Origin: Nemania diffusa
Lineage: Eukaryota > Ascomycota > Sordariomycetes > Xylariales > Xylariaceae
DNA length: 64,000 nt
Assembly: GCA_038501195.1 (NCBI GenBank)
Contig: JBBPUQ010000005.1
Span: 4,774,001-4,838,000, forward strand
Direction: 5' to 3'
Of the stretch, positions 14,620-26,460 are shown in pieces. The notes under the pieces were generated by a model. The model was not told where the DNA came from and did not search any database. It saw nothing but the letters and a program-made list of their open reading frames with translations. The position numbers were made by a program, and so were the translations under genes. Every line of letters starts with the position of its first letter. Position 1 is the first letter of the stretch.

Positions 14620-15424
14620 AATATATTATTATTTAAGTTTTTATTATTTTTATTTATATATTTTTTAATAATATATAAAAGTTTATTTTTAAACAATTTT
14701 TTATATATTTTAATATTTTTATTACTTTTAATAATAATAATAAATTTTTTTTAAATATATAATTAATATTTATTAATATTAGTTTTATTTAATTGTTAAA
14801 ATTTATTATAAATATTTATATAAATTATTTATTTTCGATTTTTAATTATATATAGTTTTATAAATATTTTGTAAAATATATTATTAATTATAAAAGTTTA
14901 ACAAATTAATTAAAGTTAATAGTTATATTTTAATATTTAAAATCGATTTATTTTTTTTAAATTTTTATTTAAATATTATTACTTTTAATTATATTTTTAT
15001 ATATAAATTTATTTTTATTATATAAAGCTATTAATTTATTATTTTAAATTTGTTTAATTATTATAGCTATAGCTGCTATAATTGTTTTTGTTACAAATGT
15101 TAATATAGTTATAAAAAGTAATAAAATAAAAAAAATAAAATAAATAAAATAATCAAAATAGTAAATATATAAAATAATTTATAGTTTTATTAATTTTTAT
15201 ATAAAAATAATTAAATTATTATATAAAACTAATTTTAATTTTATAATAGTTAAGTTTTTTTTATTTAATAATTAATTTGATATATTTTTAATTAATCGAT
15301 ATAAATAATAGTTTACTTTTTATATAAAAAAAAAAAAAAAATATAAAAGCTATTTTTAACAATAGCTAGTTTTTGCTTTTTTATTTTGTTAATTTATAAT
15401 TATATTTTATAATTATTAATTAAT

Positions 15425-15728
15425 ATTAATAAAACTTTTTATATATATATATATAAAAAAATTTAAAATAATTTATAAAATTTAAAGTTTATTTTTAAGT
15501 TTTAAAGTTTTATATTAATTTATATATATATTTTACAAAAAAAAATATAATTAAAAAAGTTGTATATAAGTTATTTACATATATATATATATAAAACTTA
15601 TAAGTTTTATAAATTTTAGTAAATTTTTATATTTTTTATTTATTTAATTATTTAATAAAAGTTTTAGTTTAAGTTTTAGTTATATATACTTAATATATAT
15701 ATATAAGTTTTATTAAGTTATTAATTTA
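15425..15728 (-). repeat. LTR-like repeat, copy B of an inverted pair
   Basis: Reverse complement of the repeat at 3,598-3,901, with differences mainly of the transition type. It is slightly more AT-converted than copy A; for example ACTCCAAATC in copy A corresponds to an A/T-only stretch here. The two copies are about 11.5 kb apart and face opposite ways. Confidence 0.65.
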
Positions 15729-18700
15729 ACAGTTTTAATATTTTGTTAATTTTAAATATATTTAAAAATATTAAAAGTTGCAAAATTAAATTTTAATATA
15801 ATTTTTATTATAATTTAATATTTACTATTTAAATTAAATAGTGTTTTATTTTTTACAACTATTAATCTTTAATAAATAAATTTATTTATTTTTTTAAAAG
15901 TTATTATATTTAAAAAATTTAAATAAAATAAAGTTTTAAGTTTTTAAATATATAATTAATTTATAAATTTTATTAATAATAAATAAATAATTAAAAAATT
16001 AAATAATATTAAAATAATATAAAATATAAAACTTTTATTTAAAAACTAAGCTTTATTTAAAAAAAATTATTAAAAAAAAATAAAAGTTTATAAAAATATA
16101 ATAAAACTTTTATTAAAGCTATTATATAAAACTAGTTAAAAAAAAAATATTTATTAAATTTTATAAAAAATAATTAAAATTAAAATTTATATTTTAATAT
16201 AAAAAAAAATTAAACTATATTTTATTTAAAATAATTAATTATATTTTAAATTTAAAAATAATAAAGTTTTAAATATATTAAAATATTTTTAATTTTATAT
16301 TTATTTATAAAAATATAAATACATAATTAAAAATTATATAACTTTTTAAACTATATATATATTTTTTTTAATTTAAAAAATATTTTTTATAATTAAAAAT
16401 TAATTAATTAATTTTATTAATAATTAGTTAAAACAAATTTATATATTTTTTTTTAAATATAAAGCTTTAAGTTTTTTAAAAATATTTTAAAATTAATTGA
16501 AAATTTTAATAACAATATAAAAAAAATGCTAAAAAGTTTAAATATTAATATTTAAAACTTAGTTATTATTTTTTGTTTATATAAAATATTAATTTTTTTT
16601 TTTTTTTTTTTTTTAATATATTTATATAAACTATTATAAATTTAAAAATATTTAATTATAAAACAAAATTTAAAATAATATAAAAAATATAAAAAAACTA
16701 AATAATATATAAAATAAAAAGCAAAATAACAATATATAAAGTAAAAAGTATAAAAATATAACAGAATTAAATTAAATAATATATAAAAAAAAAAAAAAAA
16801 ATTAAAATTAATTAATAAAATTAAATTAAAATTAAAAAAACTTAATTGTTAAAATTTAATAGCTATTATAAAAAAATATAAAGCTTTTTTTTTTTTTTGT
16901 TTTTTTTATTTATTTTGTTTTTTTTTTATTTATAATTATATAATTAATTAAAACTATTAATTAATAATATTATATATATATATTTGTTTATTTAAAAGTA
17001 ATAAAAAAACAACTTTGCTTTATTATATTTTTAAATCAAAGTTAATATTTAAAATAATTATTTACTTTTATAATATTTAATATAGTAAATATATATATAT
17101 ATATTATAATTTAATTGCTTTTAATATTTAAGTTTTTATAACAGTAATTTAAATAATATTTTTATATTATTAAACTGTTTTAGTTTTTTTTTTTAAAATA
17201 TAAAAAGCTTAAAGTTATTTTTATAATATATATATTTAAACATTAATATTTTATTAATATTTTAAAGTTTAAAAATAAATTTATTAATTTATTAATTAAT
17301 TTTAAAAAACTTTTAATATTTTAATATTAATTTAAATAGTTTTAATTTTTTATGTTATTTTAATATAACAAAATTTTTAATTGTTATATATAATATATAT
17401 ATTTTATAAATATATTTTTTATAGTTTTTTTTTAAAGCTATAGTATTAATAATTTATTTTTAACAAAATTATATTTTAAATAAATAGTTTAATATAAAAA
17501 GTTATATTTTTTTATTAGTTAAAAGTTAATAAATATTGTTTTTTAAGCTTATTTTTAAAAAATTAAATTAAAAGTTTAAATATTAAACTTTAAAAACTTT
17601 TTAAAATAAATAACTATATATAATTTTAAAAACTAAATAATTTATATTTTATATATAATAAAAGTTAATATAATAAATTGTTTTTTATAAATAATTAATT
17701 TAATTTTTTTTTATTAATATAGTATTATATATTATTAATTTTAAAAAAATATTTTTTAAATCAATATATAGCTTAAATAATATAGTTTTTATTATAAATT
17801 AATAAAATTTAAAAATATTTATAACAATTTTAATTTTATAGTTTTTAATTATATAATAATAAATTTATTTATTAAAATAATTAATTATAACTAAAAAATA
17901 TCGTTTTTTTTAGCTAATAAAAAAAAATCTACAAAAATTTATAATTATAATTTAATAAAGTTTAAATATTATAATAAATAAAAATAATATTTTTAATTTT
18001 AATAAATTAAACTTAGTATATAATAAATAGCTTAAATAATAATTTTAAATATTTATTTTTATAGTTAATTAATATATAAATTAGTTTAATTTTTAAAAAA
18101 TAAAAATTAATAAAAAATATTTACTGTTATTATAAGCTTTTTTTAAAGCAATAGCTATTTTATTTATATATAAATATAGTTTTAAGATTTTTTTTTAATT
18201 ATATTTAAAATATAATTTAGCTAATTTAAATTATTTAAATTTATTAATAAAAGTTTTAAATTTTAGTTAATTTAGTTTATTTAAAATAATATATTTAAAA
18301 AATCGATATATATTTTTATATTATATATTATTAAAGTATTTAAAGTTATTTTTATTAAAATTAAAAATAAAAAAAATCTGTAAAAATTTAATAATATTGT
18401 TTTAACTTTTTTGATTTTTTTTAAATATATATAATAAGTTTATATATTTTTTAAAACTATTAAACTAAGTTTATAAAAACAAAGTTTTAACTTTATAGTT
18501 TTTAAAACTATTTATTTTTTAATTTAATTAATTAAGTTTTTAGTTTTTTATTAAATAATATATTATAAAAGTTTTTAATACTTTTTTATTTTATTTTTTT
18601 AAATTTATTTTTTATTTTTATTTATAAAACTATGTTAAAATATTAAATTAATATTTTAATATTTTATATTAAAAAATGTAATATAAAATAAAACATTTGC

Positions 18701-20880
18701 AATTTTATTTTGTTTTTTTTTAATATATAAAATCTATATATTAAAAAGTTTTAATTTAATTATTTATTTAATATAAATTTTTTTATAATTATAAAAGTTA
18801 ATAAAAAAAATTAATAATTTATAATTTATATAAACAATTAAAAAAGTTTTTAATATTAATAGAAAATATCGCAAATAATATTTAGTAAATTTAATAATTT
18901 CAAGTAGTTTTTTTTTGTAAATTTTATAATTTTGTTAATTTTTAATAAAAAAAAAACTATTATATATTAAAAGTTTATAAACTTTTTTTTATTTTTATAT
19001 AATAAAAAATCTAATTATAAACTTTAATATATTTAAATATATTATTATAAATATTTTAAAAATATAACTATATATTTTTATAATAGCTAAAGTTTTATTT
19101 TATAATAATTTAAAAAATAAAGCTTTAATGTTTTTTTATTTTTAATTAATTTGTTTAATTAATTTATTTAAAAGTTTAGCAATTTTTAAATAGTTTAAAA
19201 TTTATTTTTAAATAAGTTTTAAAACTTTTAAAAAAAACTTAATTTTTATAAAATTTTTAAAAACAAATTAGTTTTAAAAACACTTTTATTTAATAATTAA
19301 AACTTTTAATATTTTTTAAATAATATATATTATTTTTAAAGCTTTAATTTTTTTATATTTTAGAAATATTTTTTTAAAAAATAGCTTTAATATAAACTAT
19401 TTTATATAAAGTAAAAAATAATTTTTAATAAAAAGCTATTATTTTTTAAAAGTTTTATAAATTAAAAAAATATTATTTATATATATAATAAATATAGTTA
19501 AATTATTTATTTTTAAAATAGCTATAAATAAAAGTTTAAATTAAAGTTTTAAAATAAGTTTTATTATAATATTTATTAGTTTAATTATTAAAAACTTTAT
19601 TATTTATAAGTTTTATAATAATTAAGTAAATTATAATTGTAAAAATTTAAATATTAAAAAAATAAATATATATTTATTATTTAAATATATTAATATTAAG
19701 TAATAAATATATTTAAAATTAAAAATAAAGTAGTAGCTAATTTTAAAATTTAATAAATAGTTATAAATATTAATAATTAATATAATATTTATATTAAATA
19801 GATTTTTTTTTATATTTTAACAATTAAATATAAATTTAAATTTAATTTATAAATTTAAATTATTAATATATTTTTTTTCTATTATTAATATAAATTAATT
19901 GTTTTAGTTTAATAATTTATTATTTGCTATTATAATAAATTTATATATTTTATTATTAATGCTTTATTAAATAAACATATTTAATTAAAATTATTAAAAT
20001 TTTATTTATATTTTATATTATAATTTGTTTTATAATAAAATATTTTTTTATAATTTAATTTAATATATAAAAAAGTTTATAAATACTATATTTAAAACAG
20101 TAAATATATTTAAATAATAATATATATAAAATATATATATTATATTTTTAATTAAATAAATTAAAATTAAAAGTTTTAAATATAAGCTAAATCTTTTAAA
20201 CTAAGTTTTTATTTTTAATAGAAATATTTTATTTTAAAATAATATATAAAGTTTTTTAACTTTTTAGTTTGTAAAAAAAAAGCAATATTTTTAATTTTTA
20301 TTATTTATAGCTAAATAAAGTCGTACTTTTTTTTTTTTAAGCATAAAATAATTTATAAATTTTATAAATTTAAAAGCAATAGTTAATATACTAGAGGCCC
20401 CTTGGGGTCAGGGGCAAGGAAGCCTTCGTTTTTAAAGGCTACAAGCCATACAGGCCACACAAGCCACACAGGCCACACAGGCCACACACAGGCCATACAG
20501 ACCCTCGACAGGCTATAGGGAACGAAGGCAGCCCTCTCCTTTAGCCTTCTTCCTACCAACCGTGTGCTCCGCCGCGTAGGCGCTTCGCGCGCGCGGCTCC
20601 CGCTCCCTCCCAGCTAAAGGACAGGACTGCCTTCGTTTTTAACGCCTCCAATCCTAGCCCTTCCAATCCTAGCCTTCCAATCCTAGCTTTCCAATCCTAG
20701 CCCTAGGTCCTAGGCCCTTGTTGACTTGCAGTTAGGTCTGCAGGTAGGTAGGTAGGTCAGTTGGTCACCTGGCAGGTAGGTAGGCCGGCTGGTGACCCAC
20801 TTGGTAGGCTGGCAGGTCACTAGGTAAATCGGTCAGTCACTTGACTGGTAGGTAAGTAGGTCAGTCACTTGACTGGTAGG

Positions 20881-21000
20881 TAGGTAGGTTGACTGGTAAG
20901 TAGGTAGGTTGACTAGTAAGTAGGTAGGTTGACTGGTAAGTAGGTAGGTTGACTGGTAAGTAGGTAGGTTGACTGGTAAGTAGGTAGGTTGACTGGTAAG
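20881..21000 (+). repeat. 20-bp minisatellite, six copies
   Basis: Six head-to-tail copies of TAGGTAGGTTGACTGGTAAG in exact 20-base register. The only visible variant is one G-to-A in the second copy (GACTAGTAAG). High uniformity implies recent expansion or active homogenisation. Confidence 0.95.
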
Positions 21001-21140
21001 TCACCTGGTTAGCTGGTAAACCGGCTGGCAAGTGACTTGGTAGGTCGGCAGGTCACTTGGCAAGTAGGTAGGTCGGCTGGTGACCTACTTGGTAGGCTGG
21101 CAGGTCACCAGGTAAGTCGGTCAGTCACCTGACAGGTAGG

Positions 21141-21240
21141 TAGGTAGGTTGACTGGTAAGTAGGTAGATTGACTGGTAAGTAGGTAGGTTGACTGGTAGG
21201 TAGGTAAGTTGACTGGTAGGTAGGTAGGTTGACTGGTAGG
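21141..21240 (+). repeat. 20-bp minisatellite, second array of five copies
   Basis: Five copies of the same 20-base unit as at 20,881-21,000, with variants AGGTAGATT, AGGTAAGTT and GACTGGTAGG. The flanks of the two arrays are also alike (GGCTGGTGACC with CTTGGTAGGCTGG on the left, ACCGGCTGGCAAGTGAC on the right). The arrays therefore lie inside a larger repeat of about 290-310 bp present twice. Confidence 0.9.
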
Positions 21241-21992
21241 TAGGTAGGTCACCTGACAGGCAGCCAAGTCGGTAGGCCAACTGGTAAAGTGGTAGGTCGG
21301 CTGGTATGTCACCTGGTTGGCCGGTAGACCGGCTGGCAAGTGACCTGGTAGGTCGGCAGGTCACTTAGTAAGTAAGTAGATCACCTGACAAGTAAGTTAC
21401 TTAACAGGTAAGCAGGTCGGTTAGCTACCTGTCAGAGTGGTAGTGTGTGTGTATATTGTTAAGTGCTTATAACGTAAGCTCTATAAGCTTTCTGTAAAAA
21501 TTATATGTGTAAAAAACAGCTTATATATAAGTATAGCTAGTTTAGCTGATTATAGCTATATATATATAATAAAAGCTAAATTGAACAAACTATACTTAAA
21601 TAAACAGAGAAAATTTTTTATTTGAAATAAAAAACAGTTTTAAAAATTTTTCAATAATTAGCTAGCTTATTTTTTTTAAATAAAAAAATAAAATTATTTA
21701 TTTTAGCTATAAAATTTTACTGAAAATTTTTTACAACATTATAAGTAATTTTTTGTTTTATTTAGTTGTTTTTTTTTCGTTAAAAATAAAAGTATAACTA
21801 TATAATAATTAAAAAGTTATTTTAATAAAAACAATAATAATAAATTAAAATATATAATAATTAAACTATTTAAAATAAAAATAAATAAATAAATTTAAAA
21901 CTTTTAGTTTTATTAAATTTATAATATTAATAAATAAATTTAAAAATATTAATTTATTAAATTTAAATAGTTTAATAATTTAATTATATAAA

Positions 21993-22291
21993 GTTATAAT
22001 TAAATTATATTTATTATATAAAAAAACAGTATATAAAAAATATATTAAAATATTTATTATATTTTATAGTAAATATTTATTTTATTATATTAAAAACAAA
22101 TAATAAAAATATAACAAATAATATTAAAATAATAAAAAAAATATTTATTACAAAAAAAAAAGCTTGTATATAATCGAGTTTACTGTTATAAACTTAATTT
22201 TTTTTTTTTTTTTTTTTTAATTTAATATTTTTTTTTAAATATATAGTATTTTTATATATATTATATTAACTGTTTTTTTTCAACTTTTATA
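21993..22291 (+). repeat. 5' LTR of a decayed retroelement
   Basis: About 299 bp repeated at 28,935-29,235. The two copies are collinear over TATTATATAAAAAAACA(G/A)TATA, AAAGCTTGTATATAAT(C/T)(G/A)AG, AAACTTAATTTTTTT and the terminal AACTTTTATA. Nearly all differences are C/T or G/A (for example ATAACAAAT against ATAATAAAT). This is what independent RIP of two initially identical LTRs produces. End points are approximate because RIP has blurred the expected TG...CA ends. Confidence 0.7.
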
Positions 22292-25200
22292 ATATTAAGT
22301 TCGTTTTATTTATTTGTTATAAATTAACATTAAAAAGTTTAATTTAATATTAATTTAATATTAATTTAATATTAAATATATTTAATATTAATACTAAAAT
22401 ATTGATTTATTATTAAATACTGAATTTTTTATTTAATATTAAATTTTTTTTATACTTTTTATATTTTAAAAAAAATAACAAGTTATAATATTATAGGTTT
22501 TTTTAATACTTAAAAAAAAAAAAAAAAAAATGCTTATATTAAGTGATTTTTATTTTTATTTCAAAAATAAAAATAGTTATTTTGATATAAAAAAAGCAGT
22601 TTTAAACTTTTTAGCTAAAAAGTTTATAATTTATAATATTACTTTATAAAAAACTATACTAAAGTTTATTAAAAAATATTTTAATAGTTTTAAAAAAAAT
22701 ATTTATTAATAATATTAAAACTATATAAAAAATAAAATAATATAAAATTTTTATATATTTTATTTAATTATTAATAAAATTTAATAAAATATTTTTTTTT
22801 AAATAAAAAATAAATATAAGTTAATTTATTAATAAAAATAATATTATATATATAAAACATTTTTTTTATTTAATATAATAAAATATAAGTTTAAAAATAA
22901 AAAGTTTATTATTAATTATAATATTTAAAAAAAATTAAATAAAACTAAACTTAAGTTTATTTTTAATAAAATATATATTTATATTATTATAATTTAAATA
23001 TTTTATAAAATAATAAATTAGCTATATATTATAGTTTTTAATAGCAGTTAAAATTAAAATTATTTATATATTATTTATTATATTATAAAAAATTTTATAT
23101 AAAAAAATAAATAGTTTTTATAAAAAACTAAAGTAAAATTAATTAAAAATAAACAAGTTTTAAAAATATATAAAAAAAAAATTAAAAAATTATAAAATTG
23201 TAAAAAAGTTTTTTAAAAAGCTTTAGTTAAAATATATAAAAAAATATTTATTATATAAATTATTATTAAATAAAAATTTATTTAATAAATATTTATTTAA
23301 TAACTTTTTATTTAAAAAAGTTATATTTATATAAATAATATTAATAATAAAACTATTTTTAATTAATTTATTTTAACAAAAAATATTTTATTTATTATTA
23401 TATTTAAAAAAACTATTTAAAACTAAATTATTTAAAACAATTTAAACTTTAAAACAAATATTTAAAAGTTTATTATTTTATATATATTTATTTTAAAAAG
23501 TTTTATTTGTAATATATTTATTTTAAAAAATATTATTTAAAAAAATAGTTATAAAAAAAATATAATATTAAGTTTAATATTTTTAAACAGTAAAAAACAA
23601 AATGTAAAAATAATAAACTTTTTTATTTTTATTAATAATATTTTTTTAAACAGTAAATTTATAGTTAAATTTTATTATTAATATTTATTTATAAAAAATA
23701 AACTTTAAATAAATATAAATTATTTTATAAATAAATAAAGCTAAATATATTATATTTTAAAACATATAAATAAATTAATTGCTTTAAAAATTATTTTATT
23801 TATAAAATAAGTTTTAAAACAAAATAAGTTTATATATATAATTATTATAAAAGTTTTAAAACATTTACTAAAATTATATAACAACTTTTATAAATATAAA
23901 AAAGCTTGAATTAAATATAAAAAGTTTAAAATAAAAAAACTAAAAATATTTTTAAATTTTTAATTTAAATTTATTAAATTAATTAATTAAATTTATATAT
24001 TTTAAATTAATTATAAATAAAATTTATATAATAAATTATTAAAATAATTAAATAAAGTTATAATGTTTAATATAAATAGTTTTAAAATTATTTTTAATAT
24101 TTATTGTTTTTATATTTAAGTTATTAATTATTAACAATATAAAAACTTTATTAATAATTTTATTTTGTAAAAAATTAATTAATAGCTATTAAAATATAAT
24201 ATAGTTAATATTTTAAAAAATTTATTTATAAAAAACTTATTTTTATAAAACTTATTTATAAAGCTATTATTTAATAAAGCTATATTTTTAATTATTAAAT
24301 AATATTTTTTTATTTTAATATTTAAAAAATTAAAAAACAAATATAAACTTTATATAAAATTACAATATAAAAAAAAAATAATTTTAATATAAAAAAGCTT
24401 TTGTTTTATTTGTTATAAAACTAGTTATTAAAGCATTAATTGTTTATATTATAAAAAATATAAATATTTAAATATTGTTTAAGTTATAGCAATTATAAAA
24501 AAAAAAATAAGTTATTTTAAAAATAATTAAAAAGTTAATATAAAAAAAAAAATTCAAAAAATAAAAAAGCTTAAAATAATTAGTTTTTTTTTTTAAACTT
24601 ATTATATTGTTAGTTTTAAACTTAAATTAATATAAAAAAATTTTATTTAATTTTTTAAAAAAAATTTTTAAAAAAAAACTTTTGTTAATAGTTTATTTAA
24701 TAATATTTAATAAATTAAAACTTTTTATTTTTGTTTTAATTAATATAAAAACTAATATATATTTATATATAAATATTTAATTTGTTAAAAAAATAATACA
24801 ACTTTTAAACTTTTTTAAACTATTTAGTTTTAAGTTTACTTTTATTATAAAATATAATAGTAATAATAACTAAAAAATTATTAAAATATTAAATATTTAC
24901 TTTTATATTAATATATATATTATTTAAAATATTTTTATAATAGTATTAAATATAAAATATAATATAATTGTTAAATAAAAGTTTTTTATATATTATAATA
25001 TACTAGTTAATTATTAAAAGCAAAAACTGATATTTTTTATTACAAAAAAAAAAAAGCTTATTAAAAATATATTATTAAATAAAACAGAAAAATTAAAAAG
25101 CTTAAATTATTAAATCAATATTATATAATAAAACAAGCTATTTAAAATTAAAATAATTTAAAAAATATAAAATGTTATTTAGTTATAAAACTTGTTTGTT

Positions 25201-26265
25201 ATAAAAAAACAAATTTTTTAATTAAAAACTATATATAAAAAATCAAATAAAAAAATAAAAAAATAAAAAAATATTTTTTTATAATTAGTTTTATTTATAT
25301 TATATTTAAACTTTTTTAATATATTGTTAATTTATTTAAAAAAAAACTAAATAAAATATAAGTTGTAAAAAATAAAAATATTATTAATAAACAATAATAA
25401 AATAAAACTACTTTAAAAAGATTTATTTAAAAAAGTTTTATTAAAAAAAAAACTTAAACTAAAAAACTATTACAATAAATATAAACTATAAAAAAATGCT
25501 ATAAAATAATATAAACATTAATTTGTTAATATTTTTATATTAAATATTATAACTTTTGTAATAATAATATATTAAAAAAACATTAAATTATACAAAATAA
25601 TTTTTTTATATAAAATAAACTTAATAATTATTTAAAAAAAGTTTGAATTAAAAAACTTAAAAGAAAATTTTTAAAAAATAGCTAAATAAATAGTGCTTAT
25701 AAAATATTATAAATATTTCGATATATTTAATAAAAAAGTTTTTAATTAAATATTATTTCAAAAATATAAAATTAATTATTAAATCAAACTTATAAAAAAT
25801 TTAAAAAATTTAAAATATAGCGCTTTATATAAAATATTTTTAAAAAAAATTGAAATTTATAAATAATATATATATAAAAACTTAATAAAAAATTTTATTA
25901 AATTTATTATAATATTTTAAATAATATTAGTTTTATTTATATAAAAAAGCAATAGATTTTTAAAGTTATATATAAATTATTAAAAGTTAAACTTTTTAAT
26001 ATAAAAAAACTAATATTTTTTATTTTTAATTAATAAAACATTTATTTATTTTATAAAAATAAAAATTTATACTAAATTAAATATAAAATAAACGTTTTAT
26101 TATATATATATAATAAAAAAATATAAATTTTTAATTATATTTTATATATAATATAAAATATATTAATTTAATGTTTTATTTTTTAGTTTAATAAATAAAT
26201 TAGCTATGTTTTAACGATTTATTAACAATATTTTAATTAAATATTTCGATATATTTTATATAATA

Positions 26266-26460
26266 TATATTAACAATATATTAATATATTTAAACAATAA
26301 AATTAAATATAAATTTTATATAAAAAAAGTTTTAAATAAACTATAAACTATAAAATTATAAGTAAATTTAAAAAAGTATAAATTTTATATAACTAAAATT
26401 AAATTTTTAAAATTTATTATTAGTATTAATAAAATTGAAATAGATTTAATAAAAACTGAA
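26266..26460 (+). pseudogene. Reverse transcriptase remnant (Ty3/gypsy type)
   Basis: Reading from 26,266 in frame gives YINNILIY, then about 30 codons later KYKFYITKIKFLKFIIS, then NKIEID. In Ty3/gypsy elements the catalytic YxDDILVYS-like motif is followed at this distance by a segment ending in FLGFIIS and a D-P-containing stretch. Every departure can be explained by a G-to-A or C-to-T change (Asp to Asn, Glu to Lys, His to Tyr, Gly to Lys). In-frame TAA codons occur twice. The recognition is based on known family motifs and not on a search. It cannot be functional, since both catalytic aspartates are lost. Confidence 0.7.

Larger units (their letters stand above)
1..20390. repeat. AT-rich, RIP-like transposon graveyard, part 1
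   Basis: More than 20 kb of almost pure A and T. G+C is by eye about 10% or lower, CpG is nearly absent and TA-rich words dominate. No open frame of meaningful length survives; the few short ones (for example minus 14,460-14,696) have the composition expected of AT-rich noise. Diverged repeat copies inside the block differ mainly by C/T and G/A transitions, which is the signature of repeat-induced point mutation (C to T on either strand) in ascomycetes. The interpretation is therefore old, heavily mutated mobile elements, perhaps in a pericentromeric or subtelomeric heterochromatin domain. The chromosomal position cannot be told from the window. Confidence 0.85.
20391..21480. repeat. GC-rich repeat island inside the AT block
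   Basis: Base composition jumps abruptly at about 20,391 and falls back at about 21,480. The left part holds short tandem repeats: an AGGCCACAC-type 10-mer (20,438-20,505) and four copies of a TCCAATCCTAGC motif (20,646-20,703). The motif GCCTTCGTTTTTAA occurs near 20,422 and 20,628, with its inverse near 20,520. The right part is minisatellite DNA built on GGTAGGT, GGTCACCTGG and GGTTGACTGG words. No convincing gene is present; open frames on the minus strand only translate the repeat into Thr/Pro/Tyr/Leu-rich peptides. The island shows little of the C-to-T decay of its flanks. Confidence 0.85.

Noticed and set aside
14460..14696. Minus-strand open frame of 78 codons in the AT block
   Set aside because: Composition is only Ile/Leu/Asn/Lys/Tyr/Phe as AT-rich noise gives, and it overlaps a decayed repeat copy.
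21121..21364. Two overlapping minus-strand open frames with YQPTYLPVNLP-like repeats
   Set aside because: They are translations of the 20-bp minisatellite in two frames; the repeat unit itself explains the peptide.
20438..21370. Regular short repeats, considered as a CRISPR array
   Set aside because: Units are contiguous with no unique spacers, and the window is eukaryotic.
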